Assembly (NCBI RefSeq): GCF_964656455.1
Contig: NC_135718.1
Span: forward strand, 133,159,966-133,223,965
Source: Halichoerus grypus
Lineage: Eukaryota; Chordata; Mammalia; Carnivora; Phocidae
Direction of reading: 5' to 3'
Length of the DNA stretch: 64,000 nucleotides
Shown here: piece after piece, positions 1 through 11,984 of the stretch
Numbering within the stretch: the first letter of the stretch is position 1
Layout of the letters: every line of letters starts with the position of its first letter
Made by a program: the position numbers and the translations under genes
The notes under the pieces: generated by a model
Told to the model about the DNA's origin: nothing
The model's database searches: none
What the model saw: the letters and a program-made list of their open reading frames with translations, nothing else

Positions 1-2900
1 TAGGAAATAAACCCAGGAACTATCTCTTAACCTTGATTATGTTTTTAATCCCTGTTCCTACAAGTGCTAAATTTTGTATTTTTTCACCTTTTGTTCATGT
101 GTAGAGTTTCAACTCCACAGTTAATCCCTTGGTTCAGACCCCCATTTTCTCTTCTCTCAACTATTGTTATATTCTCCAACCTCATCCCCCTGCCTCCTAA
201 CTTGCTTTTCCCCATTTATCTTTTCCATGGCTGCCAGAGTGATTATCAGAATATCTATAGTTCTGCAGGGCACCATATTTCATGACTCAGGTACCTTTTA
301 GGGTTTTTCTTAATTTCCAAAATGACTTATTTACTGGCCAGCAACTACTCATCTTCCAATATTCAACTCATTTGTTACCTTCCCTGAACTCTTCAAATGA
401 AATAATTAATTCTTTCTTTGTGACCTCACTACAGCCTATACATTCTGCCCCTAAAATTTATTAAATTAAATCCTATTAAATTTATTTGTTTTTATATCTG
501 TCTCCCTCATGTGAGTTCAGGTATTTAGTCAGGAAATAATTAATGAGAATGTCCTTTGATAGGATTAGGGTATTTGAAGATGAGTAAGACATACTCTTGG
601 GAATCATAATCTTATACACAATTTGCCCTTTCCTCCCTTATTCACAGAATCAACCTTTAGCAAACTTTGGAAACATTATATACATACATATGAACATATA
701 TGTGTAGCATATATATATGAAAGATTCATTAAAATTATGATTACATTAGTAAATGATTAAATGATTCATTGGTAAATGATTGCATTAGTAAGTAAAATAA
801 TATCCTCTCAAACTTTCTCTCTATATATACCTTACTCTTATTTCTATGTAAGGTTAATTTTCACCATAAAAGCTTCCTCAGTTACTTCAATGAGACCTGC
901 AATCACAATCTGGCCCTGCTGTTATGTTGCCCAAGGCAGTCTGTGTCTAGGTTTAGGAGTAGTGATACCTATTCAGCAGGCTTCTTGTGCAGATTCAGGG
1001 AGATACCTGTATTTAAATTCCAATACATATTAGGTGCATAATATATTTTTGTTGTTGTTGGTTCAACCCCCAAATTCCCTAAATTTTAAATTATAAAGTA
1101 GGTGTTCCAGCTCTGTGGTCTGTAGCATATTTTTTAGCTTATTTTTTTATTCCTTTATTTCTTAATCCTCTAAGTAGCAAATTACTCCTAGAATGAGTAA
1201 ACATACCTTTTATTTCTTTTTATCCTTGCTATTATTAACACAGTGCCTTATAGTTCAGAATTGCATAAAATAATTTATTTGTGGAGTGAATACGTTTATT
1301 TTCATGAGCTACCCCCTTCACCTATAAAATACAAACACCCCCACCCTGCATCCAGACAGACAAGACTGACACATTCAAGGCTCCTGAATATAAGATTGTT
1401 TCACTGGATTGAAAAAGTATATTATGAACATTTAAAATCAAGGAAATGCTTGTTCTTATTGCTAGTAGAAAGGAAAATAAGAACCTGTTCATATTTAAAA
1501 AACAAACAAAAAAATGAACCCTAAAAGATGCAGAAATAAATTCAATCAGAAAGCATGGGATATATATACAAGAAAATTATAAAATTTTATTTAAAAATTA
1601 CAAAACTGAAATGGAGCAAATGAAAAGATATATGTAGTTGTTTGCATCAAGATGGTGTGATGGAAGTTGAAATATATTATCGTCAATTATTAACATTGCC
1701 ATACATTCTTGCATTGTTCCTTTCTTAATTTTGTTTTCTAAGAAGAATAATTCTGGAATGTGCTAAGATTTAATGTAGTGCATCATGACAGTTGTCAAAT
1801 AGTAGCTACACAACACAACAACCCCTTGGAGATGTAGGGGAAGAGAAGAGCTGGCACTGGGGGTGAATCAGGCTACATGACACTCAGTACTTCTTTCAAA
1901 AAAAGGTAACATCATGATTTTGTCAGGACCACTGTGACCTAAATTAAAATTCTTTTTCTAAAAGTATAAACCATTGAAAACTAAGTTTAAATTCCTCAAA
2001 GACAAATAGAAAGAATGCAAGTACTTTTTTTTTTTTTTTTTGCAAAGAAATGTCCTGCACACCTTTCATTTTTTTTTACAGAGCTAATAACAGTCTGGTT
2101 TCAAGAAGCAAGTCCCAAGTATAATACTGCATAATTCAGTGTAATACTATGCATCTTTTAGCCATGACACATTTAGTTTCTAAACTTTTATATTTATAGA
2201 CTAAAAATTACTTTTTATTCAATCTCTCACTTTAAATTTTTGATCTAATGAATTTCATTTAAGAAGAGACAAACTACAATCTATTTCCCACATATTACAA
2301 GTGTCAAAGGTCTAAGATATTGTTCCCAGGATAGTTTTGTTTTCAGCTTAGAATTAACAAAACCGGTAACAATATGATCAAAAATAAAATTAAAACAGTA
2401 TCTTCTCCTTAGGATGGGGTCGTTTCCTTTTTTTAGCTCAGAAGCAGACTGTTCAGTCTGAGCAATTTGGTTTCACTTCACGAGAAAGCCGAGTGGTCCC
2501 CCTGCACCTGCGCTTTAAGTAAGCACCACTGTCCCTGGTTTCTAATGCAGCACTTAAACAGCACCTTGAAATCCTAATGAACCTCAAGCGTATTCATAAC
2601 AGTTCAAAAGAAGTCCCATGCATCCTTTTACACGATTTATGCAACACACGTTTTTAAAAGGAAGACTTATTTTTAGTGCATGGAACTCCCTCTCTTCCAA
2701 AGGATCCATGCTATAATGGGATAGAACTGGGTGAGAAAGGGCTCCCTCCTTCCCCAACCACACATCCAGTCCGATGCAACACCACAAAGATTGTTTTGTA
2801 AATATTTCTAAGTGTCCTTCTATGAACATTGACTATAAAGTGTTTTTTTCCCCCCCTTACTGCTAAATAACACCACTGCTGCTTACTGCTGCTCCCATTT
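1..2900. other. AT-rich intergenic sequence, no gene
   Basis: No convincing coding region is present; short open frames lack any recognisable protein similarity. About 170-530 resembles the pyrimidine-rich 3' part of an old LINE2 (a run ending in a 'tatctgtctccctcatgtgagttc'-like stretch), but divergence is too high to be sure. A T-tract lies at 2024-2041. The segment 2400-2830 is noticeably richer in G+C than its surroundings and is not explained by a repeat I recognise. Confidence 0.6.
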
Positions 2901-2927
2901 CTACTACTATTACCATCACGGCTACTA

Positions 2928-2949
2928 TTGAAGCACCTAGTATGTTTCT
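2928..2949 (+). repeat. Target-site duplication, left copy (22 bp)
   Basis: The 22-bp word starting ttgaagcacctagtatg is repeated exactly at 3292-3313, flanking an inverted L1 3' fragment. This marks the insertion boundaries. Confidence 0.95.
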
Positions 2950-3291
2950 TTTTTTAAAAATTTTTTATTGTTATGTTAATCACCATAGATTACATCATTA
3001 GTTTTTGATGTAGTGTTCCATGATTCATTGTTTGCGTATAACACCCAGTGCTCCATGCAGAACGTGCCCTCTTTAATACCCATCACCAGGCTAACCCATC
3101 CTCCCACCCCCCTCCCCTCTAGAACCCTCAGTTTGTTTCTCAGAGTCCATAGTCTCTCATGGTTCATCTCCCACTCCGATTTCCCCCCCTTCATTCTTCC
3201 CCTCCTGCTATCTTCTTCTTCTTCTTCTTCTTTTTTCTTAACATATATTGTATTATTTGTTTCAGAGGTACAGGTCTGTGATTCAACAGTC
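2950..3291 (-). mobile_element. 5'-truncated L1 (3' UTR only), inverted
   Basis: Read on the minus strand, this is the 3' UTR of a carnivore L1. It includes the stretch also seen in the large L1 at about 27480-27690 (GAACCATGAGAG-like start, G-rich run, 'ggagcactgggtgtta', 'gatgtagt'-type end and a terminal A-tail appearing here as T-rich sequence at 2950-2965). A (CTT)n run at 3209-3231 lies within it. Exact 22-bp TSDs flank it, so it is a single retrotransposition event of a severely 5'-truncated copy. No coding capacity. Confidence 0.92.
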
Positions 3292-3313
3292 TTGAAGCAC
3301 CTAGTATGTTTCT
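3292..3313 (+). repeat. Target-site duplication, right copy (22 bp)
   Basis: Exact match to 2928-2949, on the far side of the inverted L1 fragment. Confidence 0.95.
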
Positions 3314-4324
3314 GATGACACTGAACAACACTGTTATTATCATTTTAAAAGACTAGCAAGCTGAGACAAAGAGGTTAAGTAGAGCAAATAGAAAAATGAT
3401 ATAAAATTGGTATACACTCTCTCTTTAAATCAAGAGAAAATCAGAAAACATGATACAGAGATCCACCTTTTACAATGGCATACCAGCTTGCTTCCTGGCT
3501 TAAAAGGCATTTAGCTTCTCTGATGTGTAGTTTGGTGTGTGGCCATCCTTATAGGGGCAGCAGAGCACCTGTGTTATATCCAATGTTCTGTTCCATTTAA
3601 GTCAAGATGAACTTTTTTTTTTTTTTTTTTTTTTTACCCCAGAAATGAAAGTTCTCTAAAATAGTCTGGGTCAGTAAAGAGAAAATCCTATTAAATATTG
3701 TTTCAAAATAATTACATACTTTAATACTTACAAATGCTGTATTCTGGTTTAAAAAATAAAAAAAGAAAGAAATGCATCTTCCTAGGATTTAGAAATCACT
3801 AAATACTGCTATGCATTTCACTTTGGTACAAAAGATATTTTTTCTTAATTAAAAACAGTGTCACAAAAACTAAGACCGACAAAACTCTACAGACTAAAGG
3901 GACATTTATTTTATATTAAAAATGATAATGCAGTTTCAGCAAAAATATCTTTTTTCTAGCTATTGATGAGTATATATAGATTCAAAATACATGGTTAAGA
4001 AATTCATTTTTAGAAGCATTTAAAGAAATCTAGTAGTAAAGTGGCTAAGGTTTTGAACAATTTGAAGTCATATAAGATTAATTTTTTTCATATAAGATTA
4101 AATTTAAACCACAGTTCCAACTGTATAAACTTCGATAAACAACTGTACATTGTTGTATAATGGGCATAATTTAAACTGGATCACAATGTCATTTTAAGTA
4201 TTACATAAACTAAATATGTAAAGCAAGACACAGTTTACTGCACACGGTAAATAACTAAGTTAATGTCAACTTAAAATTACCAACACTATTTCATTGTATG
4301 ATAATTTTTAAAAATTAAAATATT
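3314..4324. other. AT-rich sequence, no gene
   Basis: No coding signal or recognised repeat. It holds a T-tract at 3613-3635 and a short direct duplication of tcatataagattaa (4068-4081 and 4088-4101). Confidence 0.6.
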
Positions 4325-4507
4325 GGGGCACCTGAGTGGCACAATTGAGTGTCTGACTGTTGGTTTTGGCCTGATCTCAGGGTCATGAGATCAAGCCCCA
4401 TGTTGGGCTTCACACTCAGTGCAGAGTTGGCTTGAGATACTCTCTCTCTCTGCCCCTCTTGCTCATGCTCTCTCTCTCTCTAAAATAAACAAGTAAATCT
4501 TTAAAAT
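4325..4507 (+). mobile_element. Can-SINE (SINEC), older copy
   Basis: tRNA-derived head begins ggggcacctgagtggc; the body carries diverged box A and box B regions, then a CT-rich stretch and an AAATAAAC-type tail. The word taaaatatt just before the head is repeated after the tail (about 4502-4510), a likely TSD. Divergence from consensus is clear, so this is an older insertion. Confidence 0.9.
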
Positions 4508-4675
4508 ATTATTTATTCAAAGAGTTTAAGCAAATTACATTGACAAGTTATCTATATTATCTATATCTATGAAAGTTTCTATAGTATATTCAAAGAAGCC
4601 TGAAAAAATAACTCTGAAGATCCAGAAACATTTTCTTTAAGATTCTCTCCAAAAGAGTCGTCTAGGTATGTTAGT

Positions 4676-4800
4676 TTCATCCATACATTCAACAGGTATT
4701 CTACAGCTACTATGTTGCAGGCACTGTGCTAGGCTACTAACAAATATTGGTGAATAAAAAAAACACAAATAGTCTCTACTCTATGGTATCTGTGATATTG
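4676..4800 (+). repeat. L2-like ancient repeat fragment
   Basis: The stretch around 4690-4740 (cattcaacaggtattc, then tgcaggcactgtgctagg) matches the widespread 'cattcaacaaatatt...ccaggcactgtgctagg' motif of ancient mammalian LINE2-type repeats. Family assignment is from memory and orientation is tentative. Confidence 0.5.
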
Positions 4801-5162
4801 TTTTGGTTCAATTGCACAGTAAAATTAAAGACCACTTGCAAGTTATGTTGGCACTAGGAGTCTAGTTACAAAAACAACGGCAAAACAGATAACAATGCCC
4901 TAAAGTAAAACAAAAAAAAACATGATTATTTTTAATAATTTCCTACAAATCTTAGTTAGGAAGAAAGGAAAGGATCCAGAATTAACAATTAGTATTCACA
5001 ATCAAATATATGGTAATATACATACAAAGAAGCTATTTTATTAAGAAACGTGAGAAATTATTGGGACAAAAGAATAGATAGTGAGATAGGCAAGACAAGA
5101 GCCTTAGAATAGAGCTTTTTTTTTTTTTCACAAAACACTGTGAGGCCTGGAGAATTACTATA

Positions 5163-5395
5163 ATAAAATAATAGCTAATATTTTGTAATTGTTTACTCTG
5201 TGCCAGAAAATGACAAAGCAATATGTGTGTTTTATATCTTCTAAGCCCCTCAAATAAAATTATTGCCATCTTATATATGAGAACACTGGATTTAGATAGT
5301 TTGGTAATTTGTCCAAAGTCACAGAACACGTCACCTATGGCAGAATGGGTTTAAGCACAAATCTTCATGCCTCCAAAATCCAACCACTCATCTAC
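5163..5395 (-). repeat. MIR SINE, antisense
   Basis: Reads as a reverse-complement MIR. 'ctaatattttgtaattgtttactctgtgcca' corresponds to the MIR 3' end, then come 'atatatgagaacactgga' and 'ttggtaatttgtccaaagtcac', equivalent to the core 'gtgaccttgggcaagt' in reverse. Old and diverged. Confidence 0.7.
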
Positions 5396-6737
5396 TATAT
5401 TCTGTGGACAATGATTGATAAATTTAAGACCCTAAACACTCTATATCTTTTCAATGAAACTAACATCACAGGTGCTTTCCTTTGTTTTGTGTGGATAGTA
5501 ACTAGCTCAGATATTTACTTGGTGAACACAATAAAATTAAGGAAAATTAAGGAATGAGAGAAAAAACAGCAATCATGTGAAGATGCAAGCCATGATACAT
5601 TTGATTTCTGAATAGTTTTATTACCATAATTAAAAAAAACCTTTACTAGAAAATTATCAAAAAGCTTGACAACTAATTGCCTGGTTATCATTTAACTATT
5701 GTTTACATTTTATGAATATCTATTATTGATATTCATCAGTGTTTAAAATTAAAGTAAAATATGTAGGATTAAAATACCCTTAAAATTTATTTTCATAAAA
5801 TACTATTGGACATGCAGAAAAATAACGAAAATCACATAAAATAACATATTTAATAATTTCCTCTCTATGATTAAAAATCTGTTATCAAGTATAACCTAAT
5901 TTTCAATTTCATTCCAACCTTAATTAGGATTGTCTTGTTCAACAAATAATAATGCACCAAACACACAAAAATATGATAATATGCTATGCCATGTGCGATA
6001 ATTATGCTTTCTTGAATTATTGGAAGGATTTATCACGCTCTACAGAGTATGCATAAATGTGAACGACATTATTCAGTAGGAGGAAAAAAACACAGGCAAT
6101 TATCAGGCAGGAGTGAGACATTCAAAAACAGCTCTCAAATTGTCACCTCATTGGCACAGAACACACTTTATCTATGGGCCATAAACCACCAAGATAGAAA
6201 TCAGTTACCCTGGTCTCAGAAGCTATAGCCTCATCTGAGAATGGGTATTTTGTATGCCATCTGGTTTTACAGTCCGAGCTTGGCTACATGATCTGGCTCA
6301 ATAACTCAAAAACTAAAACTAAAAGTTAGCTCAAACAACTAAAAGATAACAGTAACTCTAAGTCTGAAATTTATATTACATATGTATGTGTGTGTGTGTG
6401 TGTATATATTTAAGTTGTATAGAGGGTGGCTCATGATATGTTTCAAACTTTACTACAGAATTATTTTAATCACTAAGCAGCACATGTAATTTTTTATTGG
6501 CCATGAATCAGCATCATGGTTCAAGCATGTCTAGAGAGAAATTCAGGTTTGCAACAAAGCAGCTGAGAATAACCCTGTGTACATATATGCCATTTAAAAA
6601 TCTCAGCACAGTGGATTTTAATCAAATACAACACAAAATCAGTTATCTAAAAAAGCGGTTTTGTAATATTTACACAAAAGTATTAATTGATCTGGAATTT
6701 AGGTTTAAATTTAAATTAGATTATTTTAAATAATGTC
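5396..6737. other. AT-rich sequence with a TG microsatellite
   Basis: No gene or clear repeat. A short (TG)n run occupies about 6383-6403. Confidence 0.6.
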
Positions 6738-6974
6738 TATAAAGAAAGGAGAAATTTTTTTCCTTTTAAGATTTTATTTATTTATTTGAAAGAAAGAGAG
6801 AATGAGAGACAGAGAGCATGAGAGGGAGGAGGGTCAGAGGGAGAAGCAGACTCCCTGCCAAGCAAGGAGCCTGATGCGGGACTCGATCCTGGGACTCAGG
6901 ATCACGACCTGAGCCGAAGGCAGTTGCTTAACCAACTGAGCCACCCAGGCGCCCATATAAAGAAAGGAGAAATT
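6738..6974 (-). mobile_element. Can-SINE with 19-bp TSDs, inverted
   Basis: The SINE body (about 6757-6955) is on the minus strand: T-rich tail and attttatttatttattt at left, then the CT-rich region in reverse, ending in gagccacccaggcgccc. The flanks tataaagaaaggagaaatt at 6738-6756 and 6956-6974 are identical 19-bp TSDs. Good agreement with the consensus and perfect TSDs suggest a relatively young insertion. It ends about 10 bp before the PRDX2 retrocopy. Confidence 0.96.
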
Positions 6975-6984
6975 GTAATAGCAT

Positions 6985-7912
6985 TAAAGCAATTCCGAGA
7001 CGGGGTCGCTGAGAACACGTGTCCGTGAGTTCAGCAATCCGTGTGTCCTCCTTTTGCCCACGCACCTTTCAGTCTTGACCTCCCAGCGATGCGCCCTTGG
7101 GAAAGCCCACCCACCCAGATTCCAGGCCACCTTGGAGGAGCTGAAGCTTTCTGACTACAGAGGGAAATACTTGGTCCTCTTTTTCTACCAGCTGGACTTC
7201 ACCTTTGCCTGCCCCTCGGAGATCATGCCTTCCAGTGAGTATGCCAAGCACTTTGGCAAGCCGGGCTGTGAGCTGCTGGGGGTCTCTGTAGACTCCCAGA
7301 TCACCCATCCGGCTTGGATCAACACTCCAAGGAAGGAACAAGGCTTGGGCTCTCTGAACATCCCCCTGTTGGTGGATGTAACCAGAAGCCTGTCCCGAGA
7401 TTATGGCGTGCTGAAGGAAGATGAAGGCGTTGCCTACAGGGGCGTCTTTATCATCAATGGCAAGGGTGCCCTTCGCCAGATCACTGTCAATGATTTGCCT
7501 GTGGGGCGCTCCGTGGACGAAGTTCTGCGGCTGGTCCAGGCCTTCCAGTACACGCATGAGGATGGGGAAGTCTGTCCCGCTGGCTGGAAGCCAGGCAGCA
7601 ACACAGTCAGGCCCAACGTGAACAGCAAGGAATAGAATACTTCCCTCCAAACACAATGAGGCTGGCAGACAGGTGGAAAGCTTAGGCTGTTGGCACCACC
7701 TACACCCCTACCTGGATACCCCAAGGCTGTGCCAGGAAAGGCCAGAGCTGCCCCTTTAAACAACATAATCCATGACCCTGGAGGGCTAGCCCAAAGCCTT
7801 CTCATTCTCCCAGCTGGGAGCTGGTGAATGGTGACCCCCTCCCTGGAGCCCACCTAGCTGGGCACCGGCCCCGAAGTGACCAATAAAGTATGAGGACAGA
7901 AAAAAACAAAAG
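6985..7912 (+). pseudogene. PRDX2: PRDX2 processed pseudogene (peroxiredoxin-2 retrocopy)
   Basis: Peroxiredoxin-2 is a cytosolic typical 2-Cys thiol peroxidase that reduces H2O2 with thioredoxin. This copy is intronless and contains 5' UTR-like sequence, the coding body (about 7074-7635), the 3' UTR, a poly(A) signal AATAAA at 7882-7887 and an A-rich tail from 7900, so it arose through an mRNA. The frame is open to TAG at 7633-7635. The peroxidatic Cys (codon 7210-7212, in TFACPSE) and resolving Cys (codon 7573-7575, in GEVCPAGW) are kept. Defects: no ATG in the normal place (the open frame has no usable in-frame ATG start); six codons lost near the N-terminus (around 7129); the active-site Pro of the PxxxTxxC motif changed to Gln (7189-7191); the first Gly of GGLG changed; and a stop that removes the C-terminal YF motif. 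No clear TSD. Very likely non-functional; family assignment is secure. Confidence 0.95.
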
Positions 7913-7929
7913 CAAACCAAACCAAAACA

Positions 7930-8400
7930 AATTTCCAAGAAGGGAAGGCCTTATAATAGTACACTCTTACAATGAGAAGAAAATAATTATACATTTATGT
8001 TTGATAAAAAAACCTATATCCAGAATATATAAGGAATGCCCACATCTCTTACACATCACCGAAGAAGATATACAGTTGGCCAAAGGATGGTGAAAAATGC
8101 TCAAAATCATTAGTCATTAGAGAAGTGAAAATTAAAACCAAAATATCATACCCTTACACACCATTCCAGAAGCTAACATTAAAACAACAGATGCTAGTAA
8201 GCGTGTGCAGTTGGTAAGAAAGTCAAAATGTAGAGCCACTTTGGAAAATAGGTTGGTGGTTTCTTATAAAGATAAACATAATGTACTTTATTGCCCAACA
8301 ATCTCACACCTGGGTATTTACCCAAGAGAAATGAGAATACATATCTGCATAAATCCTTAGATTCCAAATAAATTATTGTTACTCTTGTAGACTTAGTCTT
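7930..8400 (+). mobile_element. Old L1 ORF2 remnant
   Basis: Diverged sense-strand match to the L1 ORF2 C-terminal region. 'cctatatccagaatatataagg' is followed by words equivalent to 'cattagtcattagagaagtg', 'ccactttggaaaataggttgg' and 'cacctgggtatttaccc'; the same order occurs in the large L1 at 26745-27140. Full of stops. The PRDX2 copy sits directly upstream and may have inserted at its edge. Confidence 0.8.
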
Positions 8401-9419
8401 TGGAAGCATTCAAAAGTTGCTTTTTTAAAATCCTGAGAAGAAGAGTCAGGATGCTTTTACTGTGTAACTTGAACACATGAAGTGATGTATATGTCACACT
8501 TCACACCTGGTTTATATTCTCCTGTGTTGTTACAACACTGCGTAACACAGTGTAACACTTTCTCAACCTGTCTTTAATTCACCTGGTTTCTCTAAGAGTT
8601 GTCCTGGTTATGTTAATGTTTTTCTTGACTAAGAATTCCAGGGGAAAGGAAGGACAAGAATCTTAATTTGCCCCTGAAAATCTTTAACTGACATCATTAC
8701 ATTTATTATACAAACTGCGATCACTATTAGAATTTTTTCTCAGAAGAAAATTATTTGGTTTTAGCATGGATACTGCTGAAAAAAGGAAGATTAGTTTATG
8801 TGATTATAAATCTTATATAAAAAGAGTCAATGTACATAAATGTACTCGACTGAATAGAAAAAAGATTGTTATTTTGTGAATATTAATAAATGAGCAATAT
8901 TAATAAGTATACTTTCAGATTATACTTAAAATATGATAGTCCGTGGAAACACTATGTTTAATAAAGGGAGTATTGAATAAGTAAAATAAAAATTCCATCT
9001 GATTACAAATATCTTCTTATCTCCCTCATCTTGTATTAAAAGGTAAAATTGTGGTCATAATAAATTCTTTGAATTATTGCATATAAAATGAAAGATGCTT
9101 TACACTTATGTGTGCATAGATGTTTTTGTATGTATTCCTTCTTTTTTATACAAAGTAGAAGCTCTTTTGTTAAAATGATTCAGTACTTTATGACCTTTGC
9201 CAAGTTAATTCTTAAAATGAAAAATAACTTTTACATTTGAGTTTGGTAAGATAATTACAATAGATATCTCTATGTTTTTATAAATGTTCACTTTATATTT
9301 ATTTTTATATTTATATATTTCACATTATATTTATAAATGTTTTTATAAATTTTCACTTTAAGATTCATGACTTTCTGAGGTAAAACTAAAGACAAAACAT
9401 GACAAAGCAAAAACCTTAC
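8401..9419. other. AT-rich sequence, no gene
   Basis: No coding or repeat family recognised. A direct duplication of a ~21-bp word (tttttataaatgttcac... at about 9275 and again at about 9341) is present. Confidence 0.55.
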
Positions 9420-9439
9420 TTTCACTGCACCACCCACAT

Positions 9440-9870
9440 TTTGTAGTATCATTCTGAAATTGGGCATACTTTATGACCTAGCAACACCAGGCAGCAATGA
9501 AAATGAAGTCTTCAGCCACATCCAATAAACTGAATAGAACTTACAGACAGGATGTTGAGTGAAAAAAAGAAAAGTCAGGGGGGAAAAACAGTATATATTG
9601 CATGTTTCCATTTATATGAAGTTAAAAAAAATCAGAACTAAACAATGGAGTTTGAGGTCAAGGCAGCAGTTGAATTGGGGAAGGACAAACAGAACAGTAA
9701 TAGGAGAGGGTAAATGGGAATTCTGTGGGTGATGGTGCAGTTACGCCTAGTGGTATTTACCTGGTCATATTTACTCTGTAATATTTGTTCAAACTGTAAA
9801 ATTGTAAATTATGTGCTTTTTTTTCTATGCATATTATACTTCATTAAAACTGTTTACAAAGTTTTAAGGA
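9440..9870 (+). mobile_element. Old L1 3' end (L1M-type)
   Basis: Sense-strand match to the terminal part of an ancient L1. Landmarks in order are 'acagacaggatgttgagtg', 'gtttccatttatatgaagtt', 'gggtgatggtgcagttacg' and 'attatacttcattaaaactg'. This order is characteristic of L1M 3' ends. No coding capacity. Confidence 0.75.
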
Positions 9871-10897
9871 AAACCTCTAACCACTGGTGGGGGGAAGCAA
9901 GGTGTTTTCATACTTGGCAAAGCTATGTTTAGCCAAGCAGACCCACACACATATGACATGGATAAGGAAGAGTATATTATATTAAATTGTTGTTATGGTA
10001 ACACATTTTGTGTTCATTATTAATTGAAAATTCTATCTCTTATAAAAAAATTCTGTTCAACCTAGTAGAGTAGGAACCTAGCACATATTTGTTTCCTAAC
10101 ACTGAAATAAATCTATAGTGGCTTGAAAAAACAGATCAGAGAATGGGGGTTTGGGTTGTCACTGTTGAAATACAGATTTTAACAAATTTTATGAAGAGAA
10201 GAAGAAAATCAGAAGGGAAATGGATGAAACAGGCAGAGGATTGATGAGGTAGAATCAGGGTATTTCTGGGGCGGTGGCTGATTGTAAGAGTGTCAAACAC
10301 GGGTTTCCTCAAATCAGTCAGATACACAATGTCCTACGCTGCGCAGGCTATTTCTATATAATAAAACATTTTCTTACCCAAAATGCTTTTAGTAGCTTCC
10401 CTGAGAATGCTGCCAGAGTGTTTTGAGATAAGCATATTTATTGTGTCGAACTTTGCTGACATTTGTCCACTGAGATAAGCACAAGAGTAAATTGTTTCTC
10501 TGTTGACATTTGTTCTCAATGAAAGTTTTGTTTCCTTTTCTAGTAGGTAATGCTCTCAAAGTGTCCACTGGGTATTAAAACTGTGTCTTTTGAAATTGGC
10601 AAAGTGGTTTTTTTTACTCTTAAAAAAGTAATGTTTCTCTCTTGTTTGAGGGCTTTTTAACAACACCCTTTTGGTATTCTAACAGTATTTACATGTTTCT
10701 ACTGAGTTGGATATTAGCTCCCTTATGGTTATTATAGCATTATTTAAATTAAATGAGTAATTTTTTGAAATAGCTCACCAACCTCCTGGAAACATTAATT
10801 AATTTCACTGAATCGTGATCCCTTCTCTCAGGGGGTTATACATTCAAAACTTTTCTTCAAAAACAGAAAAATATGTAAGAAGTGCTTAGCTGAATAA
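9871..10897. other. No gene or recognised repeat
   Basis: AT-rich sequence without convincing ORFs, RNA genes or repeat families that I can identify. Confidence 0.55.
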
Positions 10898-10916
10898 GAA
10901 TATTGCATTGCATTAT

Positions 10917-11030
10917 TGGGGTGCCCAGCTGGCTCAGTCGGTAAAGCATGCAACTCTAGATCTCGAGGTTGTGAGTTAGAGTGTGGGTGTGGAGACTGCT
11001 TAAAAATAAAATTTAAAAAATCCCTAAAAA
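10917..11030 (+). mobile_element. Can-SINE, short old variant
   Basis: The head ggggtgcccagctggctcag, with a box A-like tggctcagtcgg, is followed directly by a short tail 'acttaaaaataaaattt'. There is no long CT stretch, matching the older, shorter SINEC type. A diverged TSD is visible: gaatattgcattgcattatt before, gaatattgtatcattatt after (about 11034). Confidence 0.87.
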
Positions 11031-11078
11031 AAGGAATATTGTATCATTATTTTTAACTAAATTACTTACCTCAATTTG

Positions 11079-11130
11079 GATAAATAGATAATAGATGATA
11101 GATAGATGATAGGTAGATAGACAGATAGAT

Positions 11131-11172
<42 letters not shown>

Positions 11173-11184
11173 CAGACAGATGGA
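11079..11184 (+). repeat. (GATA)n microsatellite
   Basis: About 105 bp of GATA/GATG/GACA units with a pure GATA core at about 11131-11170. It is likely length-polymorphic. It lies between two SINEs. Confidence 0.95.
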
Positions 11185-11241
11185 TGTAGGGTGGGACAGC
11201 ATTAACCTTGCTCAGTGGAAAATGAGATTAGGATTTGTAAA

Positions 11242-11467
11242 ACTGCCTTGAGGGGTGCCTGGGTGATTCAATCAGTTGAGTGCCTGACTCTTGGTTTCGG
11301 CTTGGGTCCTGGTCTCCCAGTCCTGTGATCAAGTGCCCATTGGGCTCCAAGCTTAGGGGGAGTTTGCTTGGGGAGTCTCTCTGTCTTCATCTGCCCTTCC
11401 TCCTGCTCATGTGTGCTCTCTCTCTCTAAAATAAATAAATGTTAAAAAAAAAAAAAGACTGCCTTGA
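11242..11467 (+). mobile_element. Can-SINE with 10-bp TSDs
   Basis: The SINE body runs 11252-11457, from ggggtgcctgggtgattcaa to an A-tail of 13. The flanks actgccttga at 11242-11251 and 11458-11467 are identical. Several substitutions in box A mark moderate age. Confidence 0.94.
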
Positions 11468-11980
11468 AATCTAAATTGGAATGATAGAAATAAAAAAACA
11501 TTCAAGTTTCTAAGACTTTCAGTAAGTTCGGTAGTATTGAAAAAAAGAGAAAAGTATTCATGGCAGAAATTCTTCCTAGGAACAGATTGTGTGAATGACT
11601 GTATTTTAGTATTTAGTATAGACTGAATTTTGTATTTTAAAATCGTATTAATATCACCAAATGTGGAAAGACATCACACAAAATAAACTATATATAGTTG
11701 GACCCTCTCTAAAATGCATTATAGGCAGGAAAAACTGAAAGAAAATGCAGAAAAGTTGTAATTGCTCATAGCTAATTATCTCTAATAAACAGAGATTTTA
11801 GAGAACAGAAGTCAAAAGAGAAAATGAATAAGAAGAGATCTACCAAAACAGTGGTGACAAGGGAAGAGATATGTGCAGAGGGTTCCTCTTGAAAGTAACC
11901 TGGCCCTAACTTTTACCCTAACTTTCTTGTAATTAACATGCTTACTATTATCAATATTTTGGACATTGTCATAAAATTAA
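11468..11980. other. No gene or recognised repeat
   Basis: AT-rich sequence with nothing I can assign. Confidence 0.55.
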
Positions 11981-11984
11981 TAGC

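Noticed and set aside
7069..7656. 195-codon open frame on the minus strand
   Set aside because: It is the antisense shadow of the PRDX2 retrocopy; the plus-strand frame carries the real similarity.
11079..11184. CRISPR-like regular array
   Set aside because: Simple GATA microsatellite in mammalian DNA with no spacers.
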